Shown piece after piece: positions 24,701-35,424 of a stretch of DNA of 64,000 nucleotides (positions are counted from its first letter, which is position 1; each line of letters starts with the position of its first letter). Source of the DNA: Siphonodentalium dalli. Its lineage: Eukaryota; Mollusca; Scaphopoda; Gadilida; Siphonodentaliidae. A program made the position numbers and the translations under genes. Under the pieces are notes generated by a model. That model was given only the letters and a program-made list of their open reading frames with translations, was not told the origin of the DNA and made no database searches. The stretch is taken from assembly GCA_032622095.1 (NCBI GenBank), contig CP136063.1:94405980-94469979 (forward strand), written 5' to 3'.

Positions 24701-27700
24701 ACCCATATGGTGGTGATAACCTATATATATCTACCACATATATTTAGGGTGTTAATCTCACAAATGATTTGATTCAAATAAAAAACAACCAGATAAAACA
24801 ACAGAAAAAGACTTTGTAAAACAGGTTTAACAATAATAATGTAGCCTTAAAAAAGTAGATCTGATTCTGATTCCATTTATCAATATTAACACTCACACAT
24901 GCATTCGCGCTGTGGAACATGAATGCAGGATGTTGGTCAGTCAAAATTACATCACATGATTCACATCACATCGCTCGTAGACCCCTACTTGCTATTGTAT
25001 TGTGTGGACGCAACTTGCAACAAGCTATGAGAATATCGTTTTAATGGGTATATTAAATGCTCTTCTAATCTGTCAGTTGAGTGTAAATATAAATAATTGA
25101 TGTTGATTGTGTTGCGTTCCATAGAGCATGAATGCAAGTTGGTCTGACATATTTATGTGTGGAACACTTTCAGATGTCAAGACCAGCTTGCATCCATACT
25201 CCATGGAATGCAACAAAATCAACATCCATTTCTTAAAGACATATTATGTACTTGTTCTGGTGTGTGAAACTGATCAGTTATTATCCAGGCGCCATGCGAA
25301 CTGGAGGAATGTAGCATTCTACTAACATTGCTGAAAATCTGAAGCAAATCAACCATACCACTCCATTGAAAACATCGTCTGAACTACGCTCAAATGTAAA
25401 TATTTACTACTCAATTCAGGACGCATCTATTGGCGATAAACTAACGATAATGATCTCGCCATCGAGTCACTGCATTTAATTAATATATATGAATGACGGT
25501 GAGTGTTGTCAATTTGGATATAATATTTGTAAAAATTACTACTTTGAACAATATTATTCTCCATTATATTTGACCGGAGTGTTTGACATCACTTTAAATA
25601 AAACATAAAACTAGTTACCTGTCTGCTCCAAACGATTGACGACTTTGAACTGTTCAAAGCGAGATCACATGGAAGATTACCACTGTCACCATCAGATAAA
25701 GCAGTAATATCGGGACTACTTTTTGTTGATCTTAATCTGGAAGTATTTTCCTCTGGTTTGGAGAACATTTCGGGACTATAGCGGCTGACTGGCCTTGAGC
25801 CAAAGAACTTGTTAGCTGAATGCTGAACAGGGTCAAGGCCACACTCATGACCAGTCAATGTCCTCTTTGAGTTCAAATGTTGAGTTGCGTTTGCATTGTT
25901 AACATACTTGTGGCGAGGACTAATCGGCGGTAAAGGTGTATCACTTTCTACTGCTCCATTAAGAACTTTTCTGTCAATATCACTCACATTGAAAATATGA
26001 GTAGACGGGATATCACAAATAGGCTGTGTTCTGTACGAGATACTGACCGACTGTTTTTTAGGCTCCAAATTAATCTTAGCTTCCGGTAATCCATTTATCT
26101 CCACAGTACCATTGTCGCCAATTACAACATTTTCATAGTCTGGTAAATTAGATTCTATTTTACCATTTCCTTTAACTCCCAATACAACATTTTCGTAGGA
26201 TTGAACTGGTGGTTTGGGTCCTACATCACCAATTTCCTTCACTAAAATATTTTCGTAATGAATCTCATCAGCTACATCACCTTTTGTTGAAAACTTTTTA
26301 TCGGCGTCATTAGATTCAACGAGAACATTTTCGTATATAGGTTCTGGAGAGTTGTGACTATCATCTGCATTGTTATTAGAGTTACATCCCTTTAAGTCTT
26401 CTCCAGACAGAATATTACCGGTCTGAGAATTTCCTAAAACATCCCTCAATTCTTCTAAATCATTTATAGTTTGTAGTTCTAGATCGTTAAAAGGGTCATC
26501 AACTTTCTCAAAAGACTTCACATCAAAGTCTTGAGATGCATGATCGGATGTCACTGACTTAGTGTCATTGCTTGTCAACTGAGGCTGTATCGGCGTCAAG
26601 ATGGAACTCGAAATGTTCGAGAATAACGGTAATGTTGCATTGTCATTTGTTGAGCTGGAATGGTTCGAAACGGCCGGTTCAATTACTGGATCCTGAGTCG
26701 CTGAAGCCGTGTCAGATTCGGTCGGTCCTACTAAATCATCCTCATTATTTGAAGAGTCATTTTCTCTTGCTTTTCGTTCGACCTCCAATGCCTCCTTTCT
26801 TGCTCTCTCCCATTCCAGAACACTGTTTTCAACTTCAAACGAATACTGAAATAATAAAAAGTAATGAGATTTTAATTACCGTATTCTCGCGGGTATAAGC
26901 CCACTTTCGGGCATAAGACCACCCCAGTATTTTCACTAGAAGTAAGTTTTCCGGGGTATAAGACCACCCCCTCCCTAGGCCCTAACCATAACCCCTCCAA
27001 AACGGGTTTATTCCATGCAAAGGTGTATATTCGAGTTTAGGCCCACCCCAAATTTTGTTCAATTTCAGCGGTGGTAAGTAAGTATTTGATATCAGCTTGT
27101 AGATTGACGAACTCGAGAAATATAATATTTATATTCAAAACGGAAAATTAAAGGTACTCAATCCGATTCGATGGTCCCCATATCATCAGATTCCAACAAC
27201 AGCATTTCTTGAAATGCTGCTTCAGTTATCAGAATTGATTAATTGCCAAAAAATAATGGTAACCACTGTCAAACTATAGTATAAAATTGCACCAAATGTG
27301 TTATTTATCAACATTTCGTTCAACGAAATTTGGCGGATTGTCAAATATCTGACACCCAACTCCACTTGATTTTAGAGTTATCCATCTTCATCCGCAATTT
27401 AGTCCAGGACTGTCGGCTTGACAAATATTTGCCAAGCCGCCAAAAATTACATATCTCGGGAAATAACAAATTTCAAAAATCGATATCTGATCACTCAGAG
27501 CTTTGATAGATTCCTTGACTTGAATCAAATATTTTTTACTCCTGAAGCCAAAGAAATAGTAATTTAGGAGCGTTAATTCGGATTATGCATCTTTAAGGCC
27601 ATTAAAAATAAATACCTGTGTACTCAGGCAATTATATAGAGAGAACTGGAATGAGGGAGGCTTTTAATTGTATGTTCACCTGCATCTACCTGTTGCGTTT

Positions 27701-30700
27701 TAATAAGAATTAGCTTGACTAATAAGCATTACTGTAACTAAATTAACTTGTGAACTCATCATACAACCATATTGTGTTTATAATTTAATCCAAAAATCTA
27801 TCACTGTTTCTGGTTATTATCATGTGATTTTATCTTCTTAATAAGGCCTAAAAAAAATACCTGTGTTTGGGGTCGCCCGACCGAGACTAAAAAAAAAACT
27901 TGCGACTCAAAACTTTTTTTCGATGTCTGTTGTTTGCGCGTGCGGCATGCATGTCCAGCTGGTAAATAATAAACATCGCGTCCGCAGACAGAGTGATACT
28001 TGTCCATATGGAAGTTAATAAATGTCCACATCAAAGTGTTTCCGGTAACCCGCTCGCTGGACCGCCCGCCGTAAACTTTTTATTTGCAAAATTAATTTTT
28101 CACAACTCTCAGTCTGAAAATTATACCAATCTCATTCTCCCAACTTGACATTATTCTTCCAGTTTCTATTAGTTTAAGTTGCTGACTTTAATTCAGTGAG
28201 TCGTTAGTCTAATTAACTTGCAAAATCGCGTTCACAAAACACACCAAACTGGGGTTAGTGGCCGATCTGACATCCAGAAACGGGATGCCTCGAAAATAGG
28301 CAACTTTAACCGAAAATAAAATGAAGTCAATTAGACTTATAGGCCATGCATGGGCATGGGATATGTTTATTAACCCAATTGATATGTGTAGGATGTTGGT
28401 TAATAGAAATTAAATGACTTTGACATACATGTATATGACAAGTGATTGTTTCCATGATAGAAATTCTCAATAAATCTGCAGTTAATTGTCAGTCTTAAAT
28501 TATTAATATGCACAGTTCAAGGCTTGCAGCTACATGTAAAATAATATATAAATCATAACTCATCTAAATGGAACCAAGTGGTGTTTCCGAATTTTCAATG
28601 GCTTTTGTTTACTGAAATTAACGTTAAAATGTTTCACCAAATATTAGAGACATGAGTCTCATCATAAAGATAGTAGATACTACTCACCTGACAACAACTG
28701 AATATAATGGACAAACAATGGAAAGACATACAGTCAACATTGTATAATTTGACTGGTAAGTTATATCGCTTTTATAGCCTTCATATAAAAAAAGTAAAAG
28801 AAAAAAAAAAGATAATCCCTACCTACCCAATTTTTTTCAGGTCAAGTTACCCCAAACACAGGTATTATTTTTTTTGGCCTAATATAAATAAAATACATTA
28901 TTATCTTTATTCAATACAAAACATGGTACTGGTATAAAATATGATGGTAGGTCGTCACCTGAAGGCTAACTTAATGTTTGCACAGGGGGGTCCTCGTGAG
29001 TAAGCTCAGTACCTACTTTTTTTAGAAAAAACGTGCACTAGCCTCCCGGCTTACTGACGGGTGTATATAGTATGGATAATTTTAAGGAATAAATTCTTAC
29101 AGTTTTCAAAATAATCTCCAATGCATTTTAGCCATTATATTATCAACAGAAACATATATAAATTTCTATAAATTTCTAAATTGGTGATTTGAGTTTATTA
29201 GACTCTTTTTTGGTGATATCAAAGGAGGTGCATGAGAACACAATATTTGTTTTTATTTGGCCTAATGAATAAATAAATTATGAATGAAAGAATTCTTAAC
29301 AACCTGATATCTTGGTATCCACCATTGACAGGTACTTTTATTAGTCTTTTAACAAACATTGATTCATTCATTCATTTGTTGGGGTTTAATGTTGCTTTCA
29401 GCAGCCAGGGCTATATCATGAAGTTGCCAGTTTTCTTGGTGGAAGGAACGTCTGTGCACTAAAGTAAATGTAGCAGTTATTTCATTGACTGGGAGAATGA
29501 TGGACGAACGGACAGACAAGCTGATTCCAGTATACCCCCCCCCCCCCCCCCCCCCCCTCAACTTCGTTGCGGGGGACATAATTACCTCTTCATCAACTCT
29601 TGGATGCCTGGAAACTAGTAGCTCGGGTGGAAGAATTACCTGAAACAAAATTCATGTTCAGATTAATAATAAAATCTTAAATGGTGTTTGATCCTTAATG
29701 ATATCAATTTATAGCCTGCAAAACTACAGTTATGTTTTGGGCTACTAAATAAATAAGTACCAGTAAAGTATTATTTCACCAAAATAGATGGCACACATGG
29801 TCGTCGATTGAAATAAATTATATCATGTACCCGGTAATATGTAAAATGAAAATTATATACACCACAAGCAAGCCTGGATATAGGGTGGTTGACATTCAGC
29901 TTTAATAGGCCTCATCTTCTGGGAAGTATCTACAGTCTCAAATTAACATTGTTTTTGTTACTTTTCCCCTTCTGTTTAATTTCTATATACCTTAATTTGC
30001 AGAAGCTAAATTGAATAATCGAGGTGACTAATTGGTTAACATCACCAACTTCAACTGGGAAACATCAATCTGATCCTAGGTCTCCCATAGCAGTTGAGGC
30101 CTAAGCAGCATGAGGTCAGACACACTATATCCAGACTTGATCGCGAGACGTCCAGTGTAAGACTCAATGTTTAACTAACAAGTAATATTATATGTGACCA
30201 CTTGCAATTTAAAAAGCCCACAACAGTAATGTTGTGATAAAATCACAGTGCATATGTCGGCATGTTGCTATTGATTTTGGGTGGGTTCCATTGTCACTCC
30301 GTAGTCCATATAGCCGAAGGTTGGTTTAAACAGTATTTATTCCCTGAACAATACAACATAGATTACAACAGATCAGAATATAACATCATGGACGGATTCG
30401 GCATCAAGCGTGTGTGCTTATGTGAGTCGTTTCCGGGAATAAGTTTTTATCCATCCCACAGAGCGAGAGAGCGACTGTCTGATTTATATAATATTATGTC
30501 GTACGATATACTATCCGTAATCCAGATTTTACTGTTATTTCATGTAGCCGATTATTACTCTCGCGAGGTGGGGTGGGTATATGTAAGTCAAATAGAGGTA
30601 CTCCTAATTACACAACATATTCTATACTGGATCTAGGAGTAAAGTCTGCTTTAGAAAGGAAGAGGAAAGGGGCTTGCAGGTAAACCAGTGTTATCCCTAC

Positions 30701-31159
30701 CCATTGCACTCGCTAGTTTACGCCGAAGGAAACTTGAACTAAATTGAAACAAACTTTGATGTTTTATGACAAATAAATTCAATGTATTTACATGTTGCTG
30801 TAAGAGATTTCTCATCACAGACACAGTGGTAACTGATACAATAGTTTGCCATCAGGAAATTTTTCTGACCAAATGTCTGATCTTCCCCTCAAAACAATTC
30901 AACAAAAAAGTTAAATTACTTAACAGATAAATTCTAAATATAAACAAATATATATATAATCTAAAAAGAAGTAAAAGATGGACTTCAGGAGAAAATAATG
31001 CAAATTAATAACAGTGTACCCAACATGAGTCCATACCATACTATACAGATACCGGTATATCATACTGAGAATATTCTGAACATACATTTGCTGGAGGCTG
31101 GAAGCTACTGCTGATCTTGAAAGGAACACCATCTAGTGCTGAATGTGATGAACCCAAGC
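18610..31159 (-). CDS. UBAP1: UBAP1, ESCRT-I subunit (six coding exons, 5' end missing)
   Basis: Ubiquitin-associated protein 1 is the ESCRT-I subunit that links TSG101/VPS28/VPS37 to ubiquitinated endosomal cargo for multivesicular-body sorting. Coding exons in transcript order are 31159-31086, 29639-29586, 26845-25619, 23138-22929, 20205-20104 and 18741-18610. All junctions have AG acceptors and GT donors, and the frame is continuous for about 598 residues. The first two exons and the start of the third form the UMA domain (LDGVPFK, ILPPELLV, then YSFEVENSVLEWERA). The third exon carries the UBAP1 signature DDPFNDLELQTINDLEELRD. The last three exons give overlapping UBA helices (NLTNMGFSRD, IVEKGFSMEEA, FRELGFANDK) ending at TAA, as in vertebrate UBAP1. 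The chain is longer than the roughly 500-residue human protein because of the linker. The first seen exon begins inside a codon, so the initiator exon lies upstream and was not located. The family call rests on motif order and exon phase, not on a database search. Confidence 0.92.
18807..19287. mobile_element. TTAA-flanked MITE with AGGTACTCAATCCG ends, copy 1
   Basis: It starts AGGTACTCAATCCGAT after TTAA (18803-18806) and ends CGGATTGAGTACCT before TTAA (19288-19291). The interior has paired GAGTCGAGGAA and TTCCTCGACT blocks. It lies in the last UBAP1 intron. Confidence 0.75.
19292..19499. mobile_element. TTAA-type MITE (CCC ends), copy 3
   Basis: TTAA lies on both sides (19288-19291 and 19500-19503), with ends CCTTTTATATACTAAATGG and ATTTAGTATCGAAAGGG. 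Its left TTAA is shared with the neighbouring element 18807-19287. Confidence 0.75.
19939..20100. mobile_element. Palindromic MITE, copy 7, abutting a UBAP1 splice donor
   Basis: The left arm is shortened (CAGTAATGCAGTAATGCAG, then the inner arm) and the right arm is complete, ending CATTACTG at 20100. The following TA (20101-20102) with C at 20103 is the GTA of the donor of UBAP1 exon 20104-20205 on the minus strand. Confidence 0.9.
20104..20205 (-). CDS. UBAP1: UBAP1 exon with middle UBA of SOUBA (34 codons)
   Basis: The exon reads VVDFMCNVDKIVEKGFSM through ACDKDINK between TTACAG and a GTACAG donor, phase 0. It carries the EKGF loop found at the same place in vertebrate UBAP1. Its donor is unusual: the G is exonic context, the TA is the target-site dinucleotide of a palindromic MITE, and CAG is the first three bases of that MITE (19939-20100). 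Confidence 0.9.
20578..21354. mobile_element. Foldback element in a UBAP1 intron
   Basis: The arms 20578-20880 and 21050-21354 are inverted, with outer ends AGTGAGCATAGAAAATCATT and ATGTTTTTCTATGTTCACT. Shared blocks include AATAGCCCTATTGTCAAACA and CGCGGGAGGCCATTTT. It carries no coding frame. Confidence 0.75.
21540..22570 (+). repeat. Old diverged array related to the 160-bp-unit elements
   Basis: Inside a UBAP1 intron, AAGATGGCTGCTGGT-like boxes, each followed by CATGTTTT, recur near 21550, 21715, 21893 and 22470, with ATGAAGTTTGGTGA.GAT.GGA blocks between them. Sequence decay is much greater than in the three intact copies, and a fragment of a CCCTTTCT MITE interrupts it near 22150-22300. 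Confidence 0.55.
22929..23138 (-). CDS. UBAP1: UBAP1 exon with first UBA of the SOUBA region (70 codons)
   Basis: The exon reads from AIKKTTPLPN to KVGTDPKE, between a TTGCAG acceptor and a GTTAGT donor, phase 0. The second half has the UBA pattern LSTEAKAVVNNLTNMGFSRD with the conserved Met-Gly-Phe loop, and aligns with the NMGY loop that starts the solenoid of overlapping UBAs in vertebrate UBAP1. The acceptor lies about 140 bases from a 23-copy minisatellite in the preceding intron. Confidence 0.9.
23276..23830. repeat. 24-bp minisatellite, 23 copies, in a UBAP1 intron
   Basis: The unit GGATGGCAACAAGCCATATA plus TCCT is repeated 23 times; one unit is 3 bases short. The left half is rich in GCAACAACCC variants and the right half in GACAACAAGCC variants, so local homogenisation has occurred. 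Because the unit is a multiple of three, open frames of about 190-260 codons exist on both strands (8-residue periods such as NNPYILDS). They lack any start context or domain and are not genes. The unit closely resembles the arm of the palindromic MITE family. Confidence 0.95.
24171..25605. mobile_element. Inverted pair of a 400-bp repeat with internal palindromes
   Basis: 24171-24585 (plus) and about 25238-25605 (minus) are inverted copies of one repeat, with blocks such as CAAAGTAGTTATTTTTA and TATTTACAATTGAGC. A third copy is at 61140-61540. Between the arms, 25095-25230 holds an imperfect palindrome (TTGCGTTCCATAGAGCATGA pairing with TCCATGGAATGCAACA). The minus arm ends about 15 bases from the donor of the large UBAP1 exon. 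Confidence 0.7.
25619..26845 (-). CDS. UBAP1: UBAP1 large central exon (409 codons)
   Basis: The exon opens after ATTTCAG with YSFEVENSVLEWERARKEA, the end of the UMA box, followed by a charged helix. A Ser/Thr/Asn-rich linker follows, then the strongly conserved acidic segment DDPFNDLELQTINDLEEL near 26437-26499. After that come four short Tyr repeats (YENV/YENI at 26335, 26257, 26197 and 26137) and a Pro/Ser-rich stretch. It ends WSRQ at a GTAACT donor in phase 0. There is no internal stop. The linker is predicted to be disordered from its composition. The Tyr repeats have no counterpart that I recall in vertebrate UBAP1. Confidence 0.92.
27152..27592. mobile_element. TTAA-flanked MITE with AGGTACTCAATCCG ends, copy 2
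   Basis: It has the same family ends with decay on the right (ATGCATCT) and TTAA at 27148-27151 and 27593-27596. It lies upstream of the large UBAP1 exon, in the intron. Confidence 0.7.
28035..29530. other. UBAP1 intron, nothing recognised
   Basis: AT-rich intron sequence with no exon supported. A GTGAGT donor-like site on the minus strand at about 28692 has no conserved coding sequence before it. Confidence 0.4.
29535..29557 (+). repeat. Poly-C tract, 23 bases, next to a UBAP1 exon
   Basis: The run lies between CCAGTATA and TCAACTTCGTTGCGGGGGAC, 28 bases from the donor side of UBAP1 exon 29586-29639. Confidence 0.9.
29586..29639 (-). CDS. UBAP1: UBAP1 exon, middle of UMA domain (18 codons)
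   Basis: This short exon reads VILPPELLVSRHPRVDEE between TTTCAG and GTAATT, phase 0 on both sides. It matches the LPIGFSLPDCLQ part of the UMA motif in position and pattern and continues directly into YSFEVE of the next exon. It sits only about 30 bases from a 23-base poly-C tract at 29535-29557. Confidence 0.85.
29905..30140. repeat. Decayed spacer of the GAATGAGGTCCCC foldback family
   Basis: It shares CCTCATCTTCTGGGAAGT, AGCAGTTGAGGCCTAAGCAG and CACACTATATCCAGACTTG with the copies at 16590 and 48900. The palindromic arms are lost. Confidence 0.5.
31086..31159 (-). CDS. UBAP1: UBAP1 exon, N-terminal half of UMA domain
   Basis: This 74-base exon starts after TGTTACAG with two bases that complete a split codon, then gives 24 residues including ALDGVPFKISSSFQPPAN. 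It ends at a GTATGT donor in phase 0. LDGVPFK corresponds to LDDVPFK at the start of the UMA box in vertebrate UBAP1. The split first codon shows that at least one more coding exon lies upstream. Confidence 0.85.
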
Positions 31160-32118
31160 CTGTAACAGAATGAATATCAATATAGATTCATTACCTACCA
31201 CCAAGCGGCCCATACTAGTAGATATCTAAATATCGGTATAAAATCATTTAATATTTATGACCTTGAATAAGGATTTCTTTTCTTATCGAACATGCGAGAG
31301 AAAGGAGGAACTTCATTACTAATTGAAATATAGGGATGTGGCTAGAGGGTCTCAACCATTGAGGGGGGGTGTCAACCTTGAAATTTCCAACTGCACCACC
31401 TCACCCCCCCTTAATAAACAGACCAAACTCCCATGTGTGAGAAAATACCAGCAAACCCATGCCACCCAAGATCCTAGCAAATCAGTAGAATTATCCTTTA
31501 AAGGTTGCTTGCATAAATAATAGAAAATAGAAAAGAGTAAATGGTACAGATTACAAATTCGCCATAATGACTCATCAGTAAAAATGCGACACCACTTGGG
31601 AGTCGGCCAGGGAATATATTCCCTTGAGTCGGCAGTGAACAAAACGATCCCAGGAAGGAACTTTTTGTTGAAATAAACCAACAATGAACAATTTTATTTT
31701 GTTTGAAGTTTTATTGTATTAAAATAGCACAAAATAATGTTATTTGAGTGCATTATACACATGTTTACATGCACATGCATCGGTTATAACTTATATTTCC
31801 TGTTTAATAGATGCACCAAAGCAAAATTGCGTGTCTGGAATCAATATCAGGCACACTATTAACGAATTTAACGGCACACCTGCGTTTTTCTGAATTGAAG
31901 GACTTCTCCCTACCCTTCTTTCAGTTCTCTATCACATTATAAATTTGCTACCCCGGATGCATTCCTCCCACCCCCCACAACCAACAAATTAAAAATACAC
32001 ATACTAGTTGTTTCTTCATATGTTTTGTTATAGAATGGGTTAAATGCCATCTCATCACCATCACCGCATCTTCGTTAAACCTAAAATTGAAAAACATCTA
32101 CATAAATGTGTCAGATTA
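31160..32118. other. Upstream of the first seen UBAP1 exon
   Basis: It holds a GTGGCTAGAGGGTCTC repeat (31335-31410) related to 57181-57280. The missing UBAP1 5' exon was sought here and up to 41.5 kb, and none could be supported. Confidence 0.4.
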
Positions 32119-32268
32119 CAGTTATGCCCTAAATAATCAACTCCTTAACCACAGCAGAATTATGGGTAATTTTTCAGGATTTAGTCGAAAATATGGCTTG
32201 TTGTCATTCATCGGAAATCTCTCACTGAGAGCTTTCCGATGAATGGCAACATGCCATATTTCCGACTC
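32119..32268. mobile_element. Palindromic MITE, copy 8 (right end lost)
   Basis: The left arm and centre are intact. The copy stops after TTTCCGACT. Confidence 0.8.
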
Positions 32269-32499
32269 AGAAATGAGCTTCAAGTTCGATCAATCATACT
32301 GTGTGGGAGTAATACCAGTAGAAATTCCTCAACGTTTTACTTAGGTACATATATTTTAAAACACAGTATGTACAGCAATGAAAATTGTACAAACATGAGT
32401 TTTGATGGCTTTGATATATAAAGGTTTATTGTCGTTTCAGTCTCAAGACTATATCACTGAATACATGTACATAGAAAACTGTGCTGGTTTTTCCCAGGT

Positions 32500-32577
32500 T
32501 GAATCACATATAAGAGAATACACTGGCACAGGATCTTTAATGCTGCACCAGCGTAGCTCCCATCATTAAAGGGTTAA
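32500..32577. mobile_element. Right-end fragment of the hairpin MITE
   Basis: ATATAAGAGAATACACTGGC followed by the CATCATTAAAGGG end and TTAA. Confidence 0.6.
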
Positions 32578-33079
32578 GCACAACTGAATTGCATGTAAGC
32601 ACAATTGAGTAGACATGTAAGTAATACATTTGTATTTTACGCTCAAGTCCAATTAATAATAAATGTGTGTCCCATGGACAGGACCCATCTCATTTAGTTA
32701 TTTTACCTTAGTTATCTTTGCAGGTTTTCCAAAATTATCTATCGTGGCAATGTCAATGTTCGAGATAACTGTCTGTGCATTTATTTATTAGTTCCCCTGG
32801 ATATGTACAGTGATGAAAATCTAATTTGTATATTTCTGTTTTGTGTACTTAAATTGTACATTTATTAACAATGATATAGGACTTGCAAGAATAAATATAT
32901 TTACAACTAAACAAAGTGACGCAGAAAGGCACAGACGGTAATCTTGTAAGTTGTACATGTTGACTTTTCCACAATAGATAACCCTGCAAAAACTATGAAG
33001 ACAATGCTTTCCACCTTAGTATATACATGTACCGGAATGTTATGGTGGCTGATTTGCAACTTGGTCAATACATATATTA
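32578..33079. other. Intergenic, nothing recognised
   Basis: AT-rich, no exon or repeat family identified. Confidence 0.3.
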
Positions 33080-33290
33080 TCTCGAGATCTCGACATATTA
33101 TCTTGAGATCTCAACATATTATCTCGAGATTTCAACACATTATCTCACTAAGATAAAATCTTGAAATATGCATCTCGAGATCTCGACATATTATCTTGAG
33201 ATCTCAACATGTTATCTCGTGGTCTTGACATACACATCTCGAGATATTATCTTGATAACTCGACATATTATCTCAAGATATCATATGGTC
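33080..33290. repeat. Tandem TTATCTCGAGATCTCGACATA repeat
   Basis: About nine imperfect units built on TCTCGAGATCTCGACATATT, each internally palindromic around CTCGAG or CTTGAG. The same motif recurs at 37580-37690 and 40737-40760, next to GTCGGCCCC and GGGCCGACTTC. Confidence 0.7.
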
Positions 33291-33565
33291 GCGGCAGTGA
33301 TGCTAGCAAAAGGGTAGGGTTAATAGTGTAACAAGCCGCCTGCTCCACCCCATCAGTTCCCATTCCGTCCCAATCCCGGATATGGTTTTGGTCCTGTCCT
33401 GAATCTTCTCATCATAGATGAATCGATCAGTCAGGGTTATGGATATGATATGCTCCCGACACATTCATCCTGGTTAGGGTCAGGTAAAGGTTATGGGTTC
33501 TAGGATTAGAAATAGTGTAACTTCCCAACATGTCCTTTCCAATACCGTCCCTGTCATGTTTAGTT

Positions 33566-35360
33566 CTCTCACATGCCGAATAATAGTGCAGGCTGAATTA
33601 TAGTGCAGGCCGGGCTGTATTTTCGGCTGATATTAGTAAGAGTGCAGGCAATTTCACTATATGTCGCATTGCCTAATAGTAGTGCAGGGTTGTATATTTG
33701 ACTGAAATTAAATAATGAAAGTGTCAATGACACTGTAGCTCAACTTGGAAAGGGAAAAATTTCATGTATTACAGTCAATGGAGTGATTAGGAATGTGGAA
33801 AGTTGAAAGGCCTAGTTAAGGAAATAGTAAAATCCAAGATGGCTGCTGGTGGCCATGTTTTTGGCCGAATAACCCCAAAATGACTCGTTCCCATCTACAT
33901 ATCATTGTTAACATTGATGACAAATTTCATGAAGATCTGGCCAAAGCTACGACCTGCAGCCAAAGGATTTAGTTAAGCAAAGAGTAAAATCCAAGATGGC
34001 TGTTGGCGGCCATGTTTTGTGAACGAACGACACTAAAATGACTCGTTCCCATCTACCTGTCAATATTAACATCCATGACAAATTTCATGAAGATCTGACC
34101 AAAGCTACGATTTGTAGCCCGCACCAAAGGATTTAGTCATGCAAAGAGTAAAATCTAAGATGGCTGCTGGCGGCCATGTTTTTTGGCCGAACGACCCCAG
34201 AATGACTCGTGCCCATCTACATATCAATATTAACATCCAAGCAAAATTTCATGATGATCAGACAAGCAGTACGACCTGTAGCCCGCGCCAATGGATTGAA
34301 TTTTGAAATCCAAGATGGCCGCTGGCATCCATGTTTTTTTGCCGAATGACCCCAAAATGACTCGTTCCCATCTACATGTCAATGTCAACATTCATGACAA
34401 ATTTCATAAAGATCCGACCAAAGCTACGATTTGTAGCCAGCGCCAAAGGATTTAGTCATGCAAAGAGTAAAATCCAAGATGGCTGCTGGCGGCCATGTTT
34501 TTTGGCCGAATGACCCCAGAATGACTCGTTCCCATCTACATGTCAATATTAACATCCATGCAAAATTTCATGATGATCAGACAAGCAGTACGACCTGTAG
34601 CTCGCGCCAATGGATTGAATTTTGAAATAATAGATGGCCGCTGGCAGCCGTGTTTTTTTTGCCGAATGACCCCAAAATGACTCGTTCCCATCTACATGTC
34701 AATGTCAACATTCATGACAAATTTCATAAAGATCAGACCGAAGGTATGACCTGTAGCCCACGCCAAAGGATTTAGTCATGCAAAGAGTAAAATCCAAGAT
34801 GGCTGCTGGCGGCCATGTTTTTTGGCCGAATGACCCCAAAATGACTCGTTCCCATCTACATGTCATTGTTAACATCCATGACAAATTTCATGAAGATCTG
34901 ACCAAAGCCACAACCTGTAGCCCGCGCCAAAGGATTTAGTCATGCAAAGAGTAAAATCCAAGATGGCTGCTGGTGGCCATGTTTTTTAGCCGAACGACCC
35001 CAGAATGACTCGTTCCCATCTACATGTCAATATTAACATCCATGACAAATTTCATGATGATCAGATAAGCAGTACGACCTGTAGCCCGCGCCAATGGATT
35101 GAATTTTGAAATCCAAGATGGCCACAAGCGGCCATGTTTTTTGGCCGAATGATCCCAAAATGACTCGTTCCCATCTACATGTCAATGTCAACATTCATGA
35201 CAAATTTCATAAAGATCAGACAAAAGGTACGACCTGTAACCCGCGCCAAAGGAAATTGTTGACGGACACACAGACGACGGACGCCAAACCATGGCAATAG
35301 CTCAAGCTTACAAAGTAAGTTGAGCTAATAATGCATGCACTATTATTCGGCAGGTGAGAG
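33566..35360 (+). mobile_element. Helentron-like (pearl/HINE-type) element with nine 160-bp units
   Basis: AAGATGG boxes recur at about 158-167-base spacing from 33835 to 35116. Two unit types alternate, one with TTTAGTCATGCAAAGAG and one with TGGATTGAATTTTGAAATCC. The array is bounded by AGTGTCAATGACACTGTAGC on the left (33720) and by AAGTTGAGCTA on the right (35317-35326); TAGCTCAACTT and AAGTTGAGCTA form subterminal inverted repeats. Outside them, CTCTCACATGCCGAATAATA at 33566 and its complement ending at 35360 form a second, outer inverted repeat. Bivalve pearl elements and Helentron-derived HINEs share this plan. No protein-coding capacity is present. Confidence 0.65.
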
Positions 35361-35424
35361 TACACTGTGCCGACCTGTCACAATCTGATTGTGGTTAGAA
35401 TTAGACGCTCAGTGTTAAGGTTAG

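Noticed and set aside
28690-28760. Extra UBAP1 exon before a GTGAGT donor
   Set aside because: The preceding sequence does not encode conserved residues, and the flanking UBAP1 exons already join in frame at a conserved position.
30262-30636. 124-codon frame
   Set aside because: No recognisable domain, and it lies on the opposite strand within a UBAP1 intron, so it is probably chance.
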